Shown in pieces: positions 46,756 to 55,491 of a DNA stretch of 64,000 bases (positions within the stretch are counted from its first letter, which is position 1; each line of letters begins with the position of its first letter). Source of the stretch: Nocardiopsis listeri NBRC 13360 (GTDB lineage: Bacteria > Actinomycetota > Actinomycetes > Streptosporangiales > Streptosporangiaceae); assembly GCF_001570765.1 (NCBI RefSeq), contig NZ_BCSH01000022.1, positions 45,677 through 109,676 of the forward strand, in the 5' to 3' direction. A program made the position numbers and the translations under genes. Below the pieces are notes generated by a model, which saw only the letters and a list, made by a program, of their open reading frames with translations, made no database searches and was not told the origin of the DNA.

Positions 46756-47923
46756 ATGAAGCTGGTGGTGCGGGTCAAGCTGCTGCCTTCGCCGGAGACA
46801 GGCGCAGGCACTGAAAGCGACCCTGCGCGCCTGTAACCAGGCCGCCGACCACGCCTCCCGCATCGCTCAGGCCACCGGGGCTCGCGACAAGTACGCCCTG
46901 CAACGGGCCGTCTACCACGAGCTGAAAACCAGGTTCGCCTTGTCGGCGCAGCCCACGGTGCGGGTCATCGGCAAGGTGTGTGATGCCTACACCACCCGGC
47001 AGGCGAACCTGAAAGCCGGCAACCTGGGCAGGAAGGGCTCCCCACGCCGTCAGCGGGCCACCTCCACCCCCATTTCCTTTCGCCTCGATGCGGCCCAACC
47101 CTTCGATGATCGGTGTCTGTCCTGGCAGATGGACGCCCGCACCGTATCGATCTGGACCGTGTCCGGGCGGATGAAGAACCTGGACTTCACCACCTCCCCC
47201 GAACAGCTCAAACTCCTGACCGAGTACCGCCAGGGTGAGAGCGACCTGCTCTGCCAGGACGGGCAGTGGTTCCTGGCGTCTACTTGTGAGGTGCCCGAAC
47301 GGGTGGAGAACCCGGATCCTGCCGGGTGGGTGGGGGTGGATCTGGGGATCGTGGAGATCGCCACCACCTCCACCGGGGACCGCTTCGCCGGACGCCACCT
47401 GAACCGGCAGCGCAGGCAACAGAGTGAGCTTCGCGCCAAACTCCAGGCCAAGAACACCAAGAGCGCCAAACGCGTCTTGAAGCGCCTGCGCCGCCGGGAA
47501 GCACGGCGGGCGCGGGATGTGAACCATCGGATTTCCAAACGCATCGTGGAGCGGGCCGAACGCACCGATCACGGCATCGTCCTTGAAGACCTTCGGGGCA
47601 TCCGTGGCCGGGTACGGCAGGCCAAACAACAGCGTTCCATGCTGCATGCGTGGGGTTTCGCGCAGTTGCGGGACTTCATCGCCTATAAGGCTCGCAGGGT
47701 GGGGGTGCCGGTCCTGGTGGTGGATCCGGCCTACACCTCCCAGACCTGCTCGGAGTGCGACCACACCTCCAGACGCAACCGGCCCACCCGGAACCGGTTC
47801 GTGTGCCGAAGTTGTGGTGTGGTGTTGCACGCCGATGTGAACGCCGCACGCAACCTCGCCCACCGAGGCGGAGTGGCGTGGGCTGCGGGGCGTCGATCAA
47901 CCGCCCCAGCACCCACCAGATGA
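46756..47923 (+). pseudogene. tnpB: TnpB/OrfB-type RNA-guided nuclease gene, frameshifted
   Basis: IS200/IS605-type TnpB reading frame broken near its start. The ATG at 46756 begins MKLVVRVKLLPSPET, but an extra G in the GG at 46801-46802 ends that frame at a TAA 29 codons in. Removing one G restores TAQALKATLRACNQAADHAS and the long frame that runs to 47923. The rest is intact: RuvC Asp in WVGVDLGIVEIA, Glu in IVLEDLRGI, Asp in HADVNAARNLAHRG, and a zinc finger CSECDH then CRSCG. There is no tnpA, so this is a TnpB-only (IS1341-like) element. It may be dead, or a slippage or sequencing error may hide an active copy. Confidence 0.85.
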
Positions 47924-48007
47924 GTGGGTGTCGGACGCGGGAGGAGGGATCCATCCACCAGATGGGCACCTACCCGCAAGCCCGTGAGCGTCAGCCACGG
48001 GTAGTTG
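47870..48007 (+). ncRNA. Possible omega-RNA / right end of the TnpB element
   Basis: TnpB guide RNAs overlap the gene's 3' end and run to the element's right end. Here a hairpin CCCGTG (47981-47986)/CACGGG (47996-48001) is followed by TAGTTGACAC, as in actinobacterial IS605-type ends. Extent and activity are inferred. Confidence 0.4.
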
Positions 48008-48049
48008 ACACGCAGTACGGACTCAGGGGACACGCTCCCTTGACCCCGC

Positions 48050-48616
48050 CTAACCGGTGGCGCGGGCGTACCAGAGGATGGCCTCGCCGTACTTTCGGCT
48101 GCGGTCGAGTTCGATGCCCTTGGGCCAGGTCGGTTCCGGACTGCGCTTGGAGCGCTCCATCACCACGACCGTGTCCTGGGTCGACCAACCGTGCTCGACC
48201 AGGTCGGCGAGGACCCCGGCGATCTCCTCCTCGGTGACCGGGTAGGGCGGGTCGGCCACCACCAGGTCGTAGGGGGATCCGGTGTTGCCGCGCGCCAGGA
48301 CTCGTTCCACGCGATCCGCGACCAGTTCGGCCCCGGCCAGCCTCAGCGTCGAGATGTTGCCGCGCACCACCTGGGCCGCCTTGCGGTCGGCCTCCACCAT
48401 CAGGGCGTGGGACGCGCCACGTGAGAGGGCCTCCAGGCCGATGGCGCCCGATCCGGCGTACAGGTCCATCACCCGGATCCCGTCGAGGGAGCCGAGGTCG
48501 GACTGGACGGAGGCGAACAACGCCTCGCGGGCACGGTCACTGGTGGGCCTGGTGGTGCGGCCGTCGGGGGCGTTGATGCGTCGACCGCCCGCCGCCCCGG
48601 CGATGATGCGGGTCAT
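48050..48616 (-). CDS. rsmD: 16S rRNA (guanine-N2)-methyltransferase RsmD
   Basis: Methylates G966 of 16S rRNA. Class I SAM fold: MTRIIAGAAGGRRINAPDG, then VMDLYAGSGAIGLEALSRGA with the SAM loop, and the catalytic VVADPPYPV motif near 125. ATG 48616 is taken as start; GTG 48625 is nearly as good. It is normally directly followed by coaD, now separated by the TnpB element. Confidence 0.93.
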   Translation of the reverse strand: MTRIIAGAAGGRRINAPDGRTTRPTSDRAREALFASVQSDLGSLDGIRVMDLYAGSGAIGLEALSRGASHALMVEADRKAAQVVRGNISTLRLAGAELVADRVERVLARGNTGSPYDLVVADPPYPVTEEEIAGVLADLVEHGWSTQDTVVVMERSKRSPEPTWPKGIELDRSRKYGEAILWYARATG

Positions 48617-48680
48617 GGCCACCACGGTAGTGCGCTCACGGAGTCGGGTGAGGGGCAGGGCTTCTCGGCCACCCGGAAGG

Positions 48681-50900
48681 TCAGGTCTTCTCCAGGTACT
48701 CGGCGCGTTCCTCCGGGAGCAGGGCGGTCAGTGCCTGCGCCAAGGGCGGGTGGCCGTCCAGGGACGGGTCCTTCGCCACGTACCGGGTCGCCGCCTCGCG
48801 GGCCTGTCCGATGAGCTTCTCGTCGTAGACCAGGGTGAGCATGCGCAGGCTGGAACGGGCACCCGACTGGGCGTCGCCCAGGACGTCGCCCTCACGGCGC
48901 ATCTCCAGGTCGGCGCGGGAGAGCTCGAATCCGTCGGTGGTGGACGCCACCGTGGCCAGCCGCTCGCGTGCGGGGGCGCCCTCCTCCGACTCGGTGACCA
49001 GCAGGCAGAGTCCGGGCAGCCGCCCACGGCCGACCCGTCCGCGCAGCTGGTGCAGCTGGGAGACACCGAACCGGTCCGCGTCCATGATCGCCATGACGGT
49101 GGCGTTGGGCACGTCCACTCCGACCTCGATGACGGTGGTGGAGACCACCACGTCGGTCTCCCCCGCGTTCAGCCGGCGCATGACCGCGTCCTTGTCCTCG
49201 GGCGTCATACGGCCGTGCAGGGCCTCCACCCGCACGTCCGCCAACGGTCCCTCCTTCAGCCGGGCCAGCACGTCCAGCACGGCCAACGGCGGACGAGCGC
49301 CCTGGGGCGACTCCTCCCGCGGTGCGTCGACCTCGTCGCCGACCTCACCACCACCGGAACCGTCGGTGCCGTCACCGATCCGGGGACACACCACGAACGC
49401 CTGCCGTCCCCGACCGACCTCTTCGCGGATCCGCTCCCAGGCCCGGGACAGGAAGTGGGGTTTCTCCGCCGCCGGGACCACGTGCGTGGACACCGATGCG
49501 CGCCCCTTGGGCAGCTGGGTCAGCGCCACCACGTCCAGGTCCCCGTACACGGTCATCGCGACGGTGCGCGGAATGGGGGTGGCGGTCATCACCAGAACGT
49601 GCGGGCGGCCGTCGACGGCCTTCTCCCGCAGGGCGTCGCGCTGCTCCACGCCGAAGCGATGCTGTTCATCCACCACCACCAGACCCAGGTCGGCGAAGGA
49701 CACGTGTTCCTGGAGGAGGGCATGCGTGCCCACGACGATCCCGGCCGCGCCCGAGGCGGCGTCCAGCAACGCCTCCCGACGGGCTGCGGCACCCATGGAA
49801 CCGGTGAGCAGCGCCACCCTGGTGGCGTGTTCGGCGCCGTCGATCTGCCCCGCGCGGCCGAGCGCACCGAGCATCGCGCTGATGGAGCGGTGGTGCTGCT
49901 GGGCGAGGACCTCGGTGGGGGCGAGCATCACGGCCTGGCCCCCCGAGTCCACGACCCGCAACATCGCGCGCAGGGCCACGAGGGTCTTGCCCGCGCCCAC
50001 GTCGCCCTGTAGGAGACAGTGCATGGGGTTGGTCGCCTCGAGTCGTTCGGCCAGGGCGTCGCCGACCTCGCGCTGCCCGTCGGTGAGGGTGAAGGGAAGT
50101 CGGGCGTCGAACGCGTCGAGGATGCCGTCGCTCGCCCCGGGGCGAGGCTTGGCGGGCAGTTCCTCGGCCTTGTGCCGACGTTGGGCCAGGGCGATCTGCA
50201 CCACGAACGCCTCGTCCCACTTCAGCCTGCGCCGGGCGGGCTTGAGATCGTCCATGTCCTTGGGCCGGTGGATCCGGGTCAGGGCGTCGTGCACGTCGAG
50301 CAGCCGCTGTTCGGAGCGCAGCTCCGGGGGGAGCGGGTCGGGGATGTCGACGGCGTAGTCCAAGGCCACGCCCACCGACCGGGCGATGGTCGCCGAGTCC
50401 AGCCCCTTGACCGCCGGATAGACCGGGATGACCTCGTCGGCGTAGGCCCGCGCCGCCTCTCCGTCCAGACCTTCCTCGTCGAGCAGCACGTACTCGGGAT
50501 GGTCGAGCTGTCGGCGCCCCTTGAACGTGGAGACCCTGCCGGAGAACATGGCCAGTCGCCCCGGGACCAGGGCACCCTGGTGGTAGGAACCCCGGTTGAA
50601 GAAGGTCAGGTGCAGGCGGCCGGTCCCGTCGGTGACGACGGCCTCCATCATGTCCAGGCGGCGGCGCCCCTGACGGGCCGGGATGGTCTTGCGCCGGGCG
50701 TCGAGCACCTTGGCCTGCACGGTCACGTCCTCGCCCTCGCGCAGCAGCGCGAGGTCGGTCAGGTCACCACGGCGGTCGTAGCGGCGCGGGTAGTAGCGCA
50801 GCAGGTCGCCGAGGGTGCGCAGGTCGAGTTTCTCGGCCAGTGCCTTGGCCGTCCTGCCGCCGAGCGGTCCCTTGCTCAGCGGCTCGTCCCAGGTGCTCAC
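48681..50900 (-). CDS. recG: ATP-dependent DNA helicase RecG
   Basis: Superfamily 2 helicase that reverses stalled forks. A wedge/OB domain covers about 60-250 (VQAKVLDARRKTIPARQGRRR). Helicase motifs: I LLQGDVGAGKTLVALRA, II VVVDEQHRFGVEQRD (DEQH), III VMTATPIPRTV, and QLHQLRGRVGRGRLPG (motif VI). GTG 50900 (VSTWDEPL) is preferred over an upstream start on account of GGGGA upstream; the protein has 739 residues. Confidence 0.95.
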   Translation of the reverse strand: MSTWDEPLSKGPLGGRTAKALAEKLDLRTLGDLLRYYPRRYDRRGDLTDLALLREGEDVTVQAKVLDARRKTIPARQGRRRLDMMEAVVTDGTGRLHLTFFNRGSYHQGALVPGRLAMFSGRVSTFKGRRQLDHPEYVLLDEEGLDGEAARAYADEVIPVYPAVKGLDSATIARSVGVALDYAVDIPDPLPPELRSEQRLLDVHDALTRIHRPKDMDDLKPARRRLKWDEAFVVQIALAQRRHKAEELPAKPRPGASDGILDAFDARLPFTLTDGQREVGDALAERLEATNPMHCLLQGDVGAGKTLVALRAMLRVVDSGGQAVMLAPTEVLAQQHHRSISAMLGALGRAGQIDGAEHATRVALLTGSMGAAARREALLDAASGAAGIVVGTHALLQEHVSFADLGLVVVDEQHRFGVEQRDALREKAVDGRPHVLVMTATPIPRTVAMTVYGDLDVVALTQLPKGRASVSTHVVPAAEKPHFLSRAWERIREEVGRGRQAFVVCPRIGDGTDGSGGGEVGDEVDAPREESPQGARPPLAVLDVLARLKEGPLADVRVEALHGRMTPEDKDAVMRRLNAGETDVVVSTTVIEVGVDVPNATVMAIMDADRFGVSQLHQLRGRVGRGRLPGLCLLVTESEEGAPARERLATVASTTDGFELSRADLEMRREGDVLGDAQSGARSSLRMLTLVYDEKLIGQAREAATRYVAKDPSLDGHPPLAQALTALLPEERAEYLEKT

Positions 50901-51502
50901 TGTCGTCCCCGTCCTGGACTCGTGCGTCGATCCACCCGCCACGTTAGACAGTATCTTTCAGCGCCTCCGCTTCGCTTCGGCGTGTTCAGACGCCTGCAAG
51001 TCAGGAACCTTCGGCACCTACGGCGTGACCCTCGTTCCTCGGATCCCACCTACGGCACCTCCCCCGGCCACCAGGAAACAGGGCCTGACGGCGCCCGAAC
51101 GGGAAACCCCCCGTGGCTCGCAGGACAGACCTTAGACCTCGGGTATGACGGGTGGGCCCCGATGTGGTCGGTCACCCGTGTCGGAGGTGCCGCCCCGGGA
51201 CATGGGGTGTGGGCGAGCGGCACTCTCAACCGGGGTATACTCGTCAGAGTTCATCGCGTTTTCGCCATGCCTGTGTGGCTGATCTCGATGCTCCGGTGGT
51301 GGTGCTCCAGGCTTCGGCCGCACCTGTTCCACCGTTGCGCGAACGGATGCCGTCCAGTGGTCTTGTTCCACTTTCGGGTAGCACCCTCGTGTACTCTTCC
51401 AAGGTTGGCGTCTTCGCCGACCTGTCCGCCCGACCTCTCCCGGTCGGATGAACCTTCGCGTGCGGCGACGTGCGCGATCCCGAGCGCTTGAATGGAGTTA
51501 CC
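50901..51502. other. Divergent region between recG and rpmB
   Basis: About 600 bases with no believable gene. In other actinobacteria a DAK-type phosphatase gene (DhaL/YloV) lies here; it is absent. The plus strand carries promoter-like elements for rpmB: TATACT at 51236-51241 and TGTACT at 51390-51395. Confidence 0.5.
51236..51395 (+). promoter_or_regulatory. Candidate -10 elements for rpmB
   Basis: TATACT (51236-51241) and TGTACT (51390-51395) are the best -10 matches before rpmB. Neither has a clear -35, though actinobacterial promoters often lack one. Confidence 0.35.
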
Positions 51503-51688
51503 GTGGCTTCCGTCTGCGACGTCTGCGGCAAGGGACCAGGGTTCGGTAACAGTGTTTCCCACTCGCACCGTCGCACCCGCCGCCGCTGGAACCCCAACAT
51601 CCAGACCGTTCGCACCCGCGTGGGCGGCACGCCCAAGCGTGTGAACGCATGCACCTCGTGCATCAAGGCCGGCAAGGTGACCCGCTAA
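51503..51688 (+). CDS. rpmB: 50S ribosomal protein L28
   Basis: A 61-residue L28 with the zinc-binding form: [22 protein letters not shown] and CTSCIKAGK supply two CxxC pairs. GTG 51503 has GGAG five bases upstream; the longer frame from 51470 adds residues not found in L28. The zinc form matters because some actinobacteria switch to a Zn-free paralogue under zinc starvation. Confidence 0.95.
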   Translation: MASVCDVCGKGPGFGNSVSHSHRRTRRRWNPNIQTVRTRVGGTPKRVNACTSCIKAGKVTR

Positions 51689-51713
51689 GGGAACCCGCCC
51701 CTGTCTGTTTCGT

Positions 51714-51747
51714 CGAAGGCCCTCCGGCTCCGGTCGGGGGGCCTTCG
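51714..51747 (+). terminator. Terminator of rpmB
   Basis: CGAAGGCCC (51714-51722) pairs with GGGCCTTCG (51739-51747) around a GC-rich loop that can pair further. It lies 26 bases after the stop. Confidence 0.75.
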
Positions 51748-51876
51748 TCATGCCCGCTTCCGTTCGCGTGCGTCGTGGAACGGAGGGCGCTGTGGGATCG
51801 GTGGCCGTGTGACCGATGTGGGCCGTGTCGGGTCATGGGGCGCCCGGTGGGCTTCGAGGTGTTCGAGGTCGGCGGA

Positions 51877-52524
51877 TCAGAGTTGGCAGACGTGCCCGTT
51901 GAGCGAGCAGCGGATCGGGCTCTGGGCGACCCCGACCGCGTCGAAGGTGAGTTCGGCCGACTCTCCCGGTTCCAGTGCCGCCTCGGTACCGGACCGACCG
52001 GCCAGGATGCCGTCGTCCAAGGGCTCCCAGTCGGCGTCTCGGACGTCGGTGACCTCGGCGCTCTCGAACGCCAACGCCAGTTCCCACGCGTTCAGCGTGC
52101 TGTTGGAGGTGTTGGTGACGGTGACCTCTCCGGTGAACCCCATGGAGGAGGACTCCAGGACCCGGTAGACGACCGTGGTGGGTTCGGTCCCGGCCTGGGT
52201 CTGGGGCCCCGAGTCGCCCTCTTCCGGGCTCTCCCCCTCGGGATCGGCGGAGGTCTCCTCATCGGGTTCGGCCCCGTCCTGGGTCCCTGGCGCCTCGGTC
52301 GCGCCGGGAGCGCCGCCGAATTGCAGGTAGATCTGGGTGGTGCTGTACCCGAACAGGATCAGACCGAGGATGACGCCGGAGACGATGAGGATGTTGAGCA
52401 ACCTCGGAGGTTCGACACGTTTGGGGACAGTGCTCTCGATGAGGCCGCCGAACCTCCGCAGGGGACCGGCGTTCTCCGGTTCGCTGCGGTGGGCTCCCCG
52501 GCGAGGACCACGCCTCCTAGCCAT
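51877..52524 (-). CDS. Membrane-anchored protein with CBM2-like domain
   Basis: A 215-residue protein. An Arg-rich cytosolic start is followed by one membrane span (LLNILIVSGVILGLILFGYSTTQIYL, about 42-67), an acidic Pro/Gly linker, and a C-terminal all-beta domain (GFTGEVTVTNTSNSTLNAWELALAF) that resembles cellulose-binding module family 2. The W in DADWEPLDD is one of the usual surface aromatics. Two Cys (SPIRCSLNGHVCQL) near the end may form a disulphide. No enzyme domain is attached. It follows thiL on the minus strand by 140 bases. Confidence 0.65.
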   Translation of the reverse strand: MARRRGPRRGAHRSEPENAGPLRRFGGLIESTVPKRVEPPRLLNILIVSGVILGLILFGYSTTQIYLQFGGAPGATEAPGTQDGAEPDEETSADPEGESPEEGDSGPQTQAGTEPTTVVYRVLESSSMGFTGEVTVTNTSNSTLNAWELALAFESAEVTDVRDADWEPLDDGILAGRSGTEAALEPGESAELTFDAVGVAQSPIRCSLNGHVCQL

Positions 52525-52664
52525 ACCGCCTCATCAACCGCCTCTCGACACTGCTCCGCTTCCCTGCCGTGACCCCCGGTCCGCGTCCCGACCGGCCGCC
52601 GGCCGACGCCGGTCGCGATGGCAAAGCCTAGCGTGATCGCCAAACAGGACAAATCCAATCGGGC

Positions 52665-53660
52665 TCACGCCCGACGGAAATGATCCCATCCCCCGCCCTC
52701 CACCACGTTCCCGTCCACGGTGACGGAGGGACCGGTGTCCTCCCCCGAGGAAACGGCGGTCGCCACGACGGCCCCCACCGAATACCAGTGTTCCGGAAGG
52801 TCGACCTCGGCGGGAAAGACAGCTGCCAACGAGTGGTCCTCCCCGCCCATGAGCATCAGCCCACGGGCGGCCTCTTCGATCTTCCCCTCCGCGACACCGA
52901 GTATTCCCATGGCTTCGAGGAGTGCCGGATCGGGGCGCAGTGCCTTCGAGTCCAGATCGATACACACCCCGCTGCGCGCGGCGATGTGTCCGAGGTCCTG
53001 TAGAAAACCATCGCTGACGTCGAGCATGGCGGTGGCGCCGAGTCGGGCCGCCTCCGGCCCCGCCGCGTAGGGAGGGCTCGGCCTGCGGTGTTCGTCCAGG
53101 CAGACCGCGGGACCGTCGATCCCCCGTTCCAGTAGGGCCAGCCCCGCGGCGGAGAGTCCCAGATTGCCCGCGTAGGCGACCACGTCTCCGGGCCGGGCGC
53201 CGTCGCGTCGTACCGGCGACCTCCCCTCCAGGTCTCCCAAGGCCGTGACCGCGATGGTCAGCACCTCCGAGCCCACCATGTCGCCGCCGACCACGGCTCC
53301 CCCGGCGAGCGCGCACTCGTCGCGCACGCCCGCGGTGAACTCCTCCGCCCACACGACCGGCAGGTCGGGCGGTGCGGCGAACCCGATGAGCATGCCGGTG
53401 GGACGTGCGCCCATGGCGACCACGTCCGCGTAGTTCTGCGCCACGGCGCGATGCCCGACGTCACGGGCGCTGGACCATTCTCGTTTGAAGTGGCGGCCCT
53501 CGACCAGCAGATCCGTGGTCGCGACCGTACGCCCGTCGGGCGCGGCAACGATCGCGGCGTCATCGCCGGGTCCGAGGATTACATCGTCCGTCCCGGGGAA
53601 TTGGCTCGTCACACGTGTGATCAGAGCGAACTCACCCAGGCCCCCAATGGTGCTCAACAC
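52665..53660 (-). CDS. thiL: Thiamine-monophosphate kinase (ThiL)
   Basis: Phosphorylates thiamine monophosphate to the cofactor thiamine pyrophosphate. It has the PurM/ThiL fold: VILGPGDDAAIVAAPDG near 35, VGHRAVAQNYADVVAMGARP, VVGGDMVGSEVLTIAVTALG and TAMLDVSDGFLQDLGHIAARSG. GTG 53660 precedes LSTIGGLGEFALITR. The 331-residue length is standard. Confidence 0.94.
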   Translation of the reverse strand: MLSTIGGLGEFALITRVTSQFPGTDDVILGPGDDAAIVAAPDGRTVATTDLLVEGRHFKREWSSARDVGHRAVAQNYADVVAMGARPTGMLIGFAAPPDLPVVWAEEFTAGVRDECALAGGAVVGGDMVGSEVLTIAVTALGDLEGRSPVRRDGARPGDVVAYAGNLGLSAAGLALLERGIDGPAVCLDEHRRPSPPYAAGPEAARLGATAMLDVSDGFLQDLGHIAARSGVCIDLDSKALRPDPALLEAMGILGVAEGKIEEAARGLMLMGGEDHSLAAVFPAEVDLPEHWYSVGAVVATAVSSGEDTGPSVTVDGNVVEGGGWDHFRRA

Positions 53661-53808
53661 GAAGATCAGGGTACGGTGACGCTCCGGTTCAGGGGCCCGG
53701 ATCCGGTGGTCGGGCCTCGATGTCGGTCATCCGTTCGTCATCGGCTGCGCCCCGGCTCGGGCGATTTCCCTCTTGGTACACACCAGCACGGTACGAAGGA
53801 GTAGACAC

Positions 53809-54042
53809 ATGGTGCAGGCGTACATCCTGGTTCAGACCGAGGTCGGTCAGGCCGCCGAGGTCGCGGAGCGCATCCGGGCGATCGACGGGGTCGAGAAGGC
53901 GAACGACGTCACGGGTCCCTACGATGTGATCGTGCAGGCCGAGGCCGACGACATCGACGCCCTGGGCACCCTCGTGGTCGCCCGCATTCAACGGCTCGAC
54001 GGCATCGCCCGTACCCTGACCTGTCCCATCGTCAACATCTGA
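53809..54042 (+). CDS. Lrp/AsnC-type RAM-domain protein without DNA-binding domain
   Basis: A 77-residue stand-alone ligand-binding (RAM) domain of the Lrp/AsnC type: VQAYILVQTEVGQAAEVAERI, then VEKANDVTGPYDVIVQAEA and a short C-terminal strand. It lacks the helix-turn-helix and cannot bind DNA itself. Such small proteins may form oligomers or bind amino acids. AAGGAG lies seven bases before the ATG. Followed by a DUF3515 lipoprotein gene 32 bases further on. Confidence 0.88.
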   Translation: MVQAYILVQTEVGQAAEVAERIRAIDGVEKANDVTGPYDVIVQAEADDIDALGTLVVARIQRLDGIARTLTCPIVNI

Positions 54043-54074
54043 GTGTCGACCGCGTCGACGGAGCGAGGTTGCTT

Positions 54075-54554
54075 GTGCTGAAACGGTACTTGGGCGCGGC
54101 CGGTGCCGTCGTCCTGCTGGCCGCCGGCTGTGGGCAGACCGTGCAGATGCAGCCCTTCGAAGCACAAGCGAACACCGAAGAGGCCTGCGCCGCCCTCGTC
54201 GCGGACCTTCCGGACACCCTCCTCGACGCCGATCGCGCCACGGTCCGCCCCGAGTCGAACGTGATGGCCGCCTGGGGCGACCCTCCCATCGGTCTTCGCT
54301 GCGGTGTCCCTCGCCCCTCCGACCTGAAGAGGGACTCCGCCCTGACCGTGGTCGGCGACGAGGACGCTGGTGAGGAGACCGTCTCCTGGCTGCCGCAGTC
54401 GGGGAACTCTTCGACCGTGTACGTCTCGGTGTATCGAGAGGCCTACGTGGAGCTGAGCGTTCCCAGCGCCCACGGCAATCCCGCCGCCGCGCTGGCCCAG
54501 GTGAGCGAGCTGATCGAGCGGCACCTGGAGGAGCGCCCCGACAGCGGCGTGTGA
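54075..54554 (+). CDS. DUF3515 family lipoprotein
   Basis: A 159-residue lipoprotein of unknown function. A signal LGAAGAVVLLAAGC gives a lipobox AAGC, followed by a DUF3515 domain with VADLPDTLLDADRATVRP, AAWGDPPIGLRCGVPRP and the end VSELIERHLEERP. GTG 54075 has GAGG six bases upstream; the TTG at 54069 is less likely. Co-directional with the RAM-domain gene and near thiL, as in Streptomyces. Confidence 0.88.
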   Translation: MLKRYLGAAGAVVLLAAGCGQTVQMQPFEAQANTEEACAALVADLPDTLLDADRATVRPESNVMAAWGDPPIGLRCGVPRPSDLKRDSALTVVGDEDAGEETVSWLPQSGNSSTVYVSVYREAYVELSVPSAHGNPAAALAQVSELIERHLEERPDSGV

Positions 54555-54567
54555 CCACCGATGCCTC

Positions 54568-54606
54568 GGGGGCGCGGACGACGGTGGTTCCGTCATCCGC
54601 GCCCCC
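54568..54606. terminator. Bidirectional terminator between DUF3515 and DUF3105 genes
   Basis: GGGGGCGCGGA (54568-54578) pairs exactly with TCCGCGCCCCC (54596-54606), extended inward by GACGG/CCGTC. It lies between two convergent stops. Confidence 0.85.
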
Positions 54607-54648
54607 GTTCGTGTACCGCATCGCCGAGGTCCGAAGTGAGGTCCGTGC

Positions 54649-55401
54649 CTACTCGGATTCCTCTTCGCCACCGTCCCCGGTGGTGTCCTCGTTGTCGGGG
54701 TCGGACCCCTCCTCGTCGCTGTCGGCGCCCTCGATGACCTCGGCCTGTTCGCCCTGTGCGGCGATCTGTTCCTCGACCTCGGTGGCGCTCTCGGCGATGC
54801 CACCCGAGCAGGCGGCACCCGGCTCGGGGACGTCCGTGCCACGCTCGTACAGCTGCACGTAGCGGCTCAGGTTCTCGTCGTCGGCGGAGTCCACGGCGAT
54901 CTGACGTTCCCAGCTGGAGGCCACGATCGGGGCTTCCATCTCGCCCTCGTAGGGGGTGACCAGGACGTAGTCGCCCGGGTTGTAGAAGCTCTCCAGAGTG
55001 TCCACCTCGTCCTGGGGCAGCTCCGGGTCGTAGTTGATCCACACGGCGCCGTGTTCCAGGGCGTGGACACCGAACTCCGGGGTGATCGGGTCGGGGTAGA
55101 CCCCGCAGTTCTGCCACTGCGGCCAGTGCTGACCGCCGACCGGCGGGGACTGCTCGTAGTCCACCCGCTCGCCGACGGTCACGTGGCTGTACTCGTCGAT
55201 CGTGTACTCCGCGACGCCCTCGATATCGTGGCTGCGCAGCTCCATGAAGACGGCCGTGCCCAGTAGCCCCAGGACCGCGACTCCGGCCACGGAGACACCC
55301 GTGACCTTGAGGGCTTTGGCGCGCCGCTCCTTCTTGCGCTGTTCCTCACGCAACGCGGCCGCTCTGGCGCGGCGCTCCTCCGCCTTCGACTTCTTGGCCA
55401 C
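54649..55401 (-). CDS. DUF3105 family membrane protein
   Basis: A 250-residue protein with a basic, Arg/Ala-rich cytosolic start, one membrane span (VTGVSVAGVAVLGLLGTAVFMEL, about 33-55), and an outer DUF3105 domain: SPPVGGQHWPQWQNCGVYPDPI, HALEHGAVWINYDPELP and YVLVTPYEGEMEAPIVASSW. The conserved His and Cys residues suggest metal or redox chemistry. The C-terminal 50 residues are acidic. It is divergent from a DUF305 gene 50-90 bases away; such DUF3105/DUF305 neighbours are common in actinobacteria and may act on copper or other metals, but this is not proven. Confidence 0.85.
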   Translation of the reverse strand: MAKKSKAEERRARAAALREEQRKKERRAKALKVTGVSVAGVAVLGLLGTAVFMELRSHDIEGVAEYTIDEYSHVTVGERVDYEQSPPVGGQHWPQWQNCGVYPDPITPEFGVHALEHGAVWINYDPELPQDEVDTLESFYNPGDYVLVTPYEGEMEAPIVASSWERQIAVDSADDENLSRYVQLYERGTDVPEPGAACSGGIAESATEVEEQIAAQGEQAEVIEGADSDEEGSDPDNEDTTGDGGEEESE

Positions 55402-55491
55402 GGGGACTCCTGGGGATGCGAGTGGTCGGACAGAACTTTCCTATCCTCTACTTTGTCAGCAGAGTTGGGCGATTTGACCAAGGTGGTTCGA

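Noticed and set aside
46021..48616. Complete IS605 element with tnpA
   Set aside because: No HUH-transposase frame exists on either strand near tnpB; only a TnpB-type gene and end-like hairpins.
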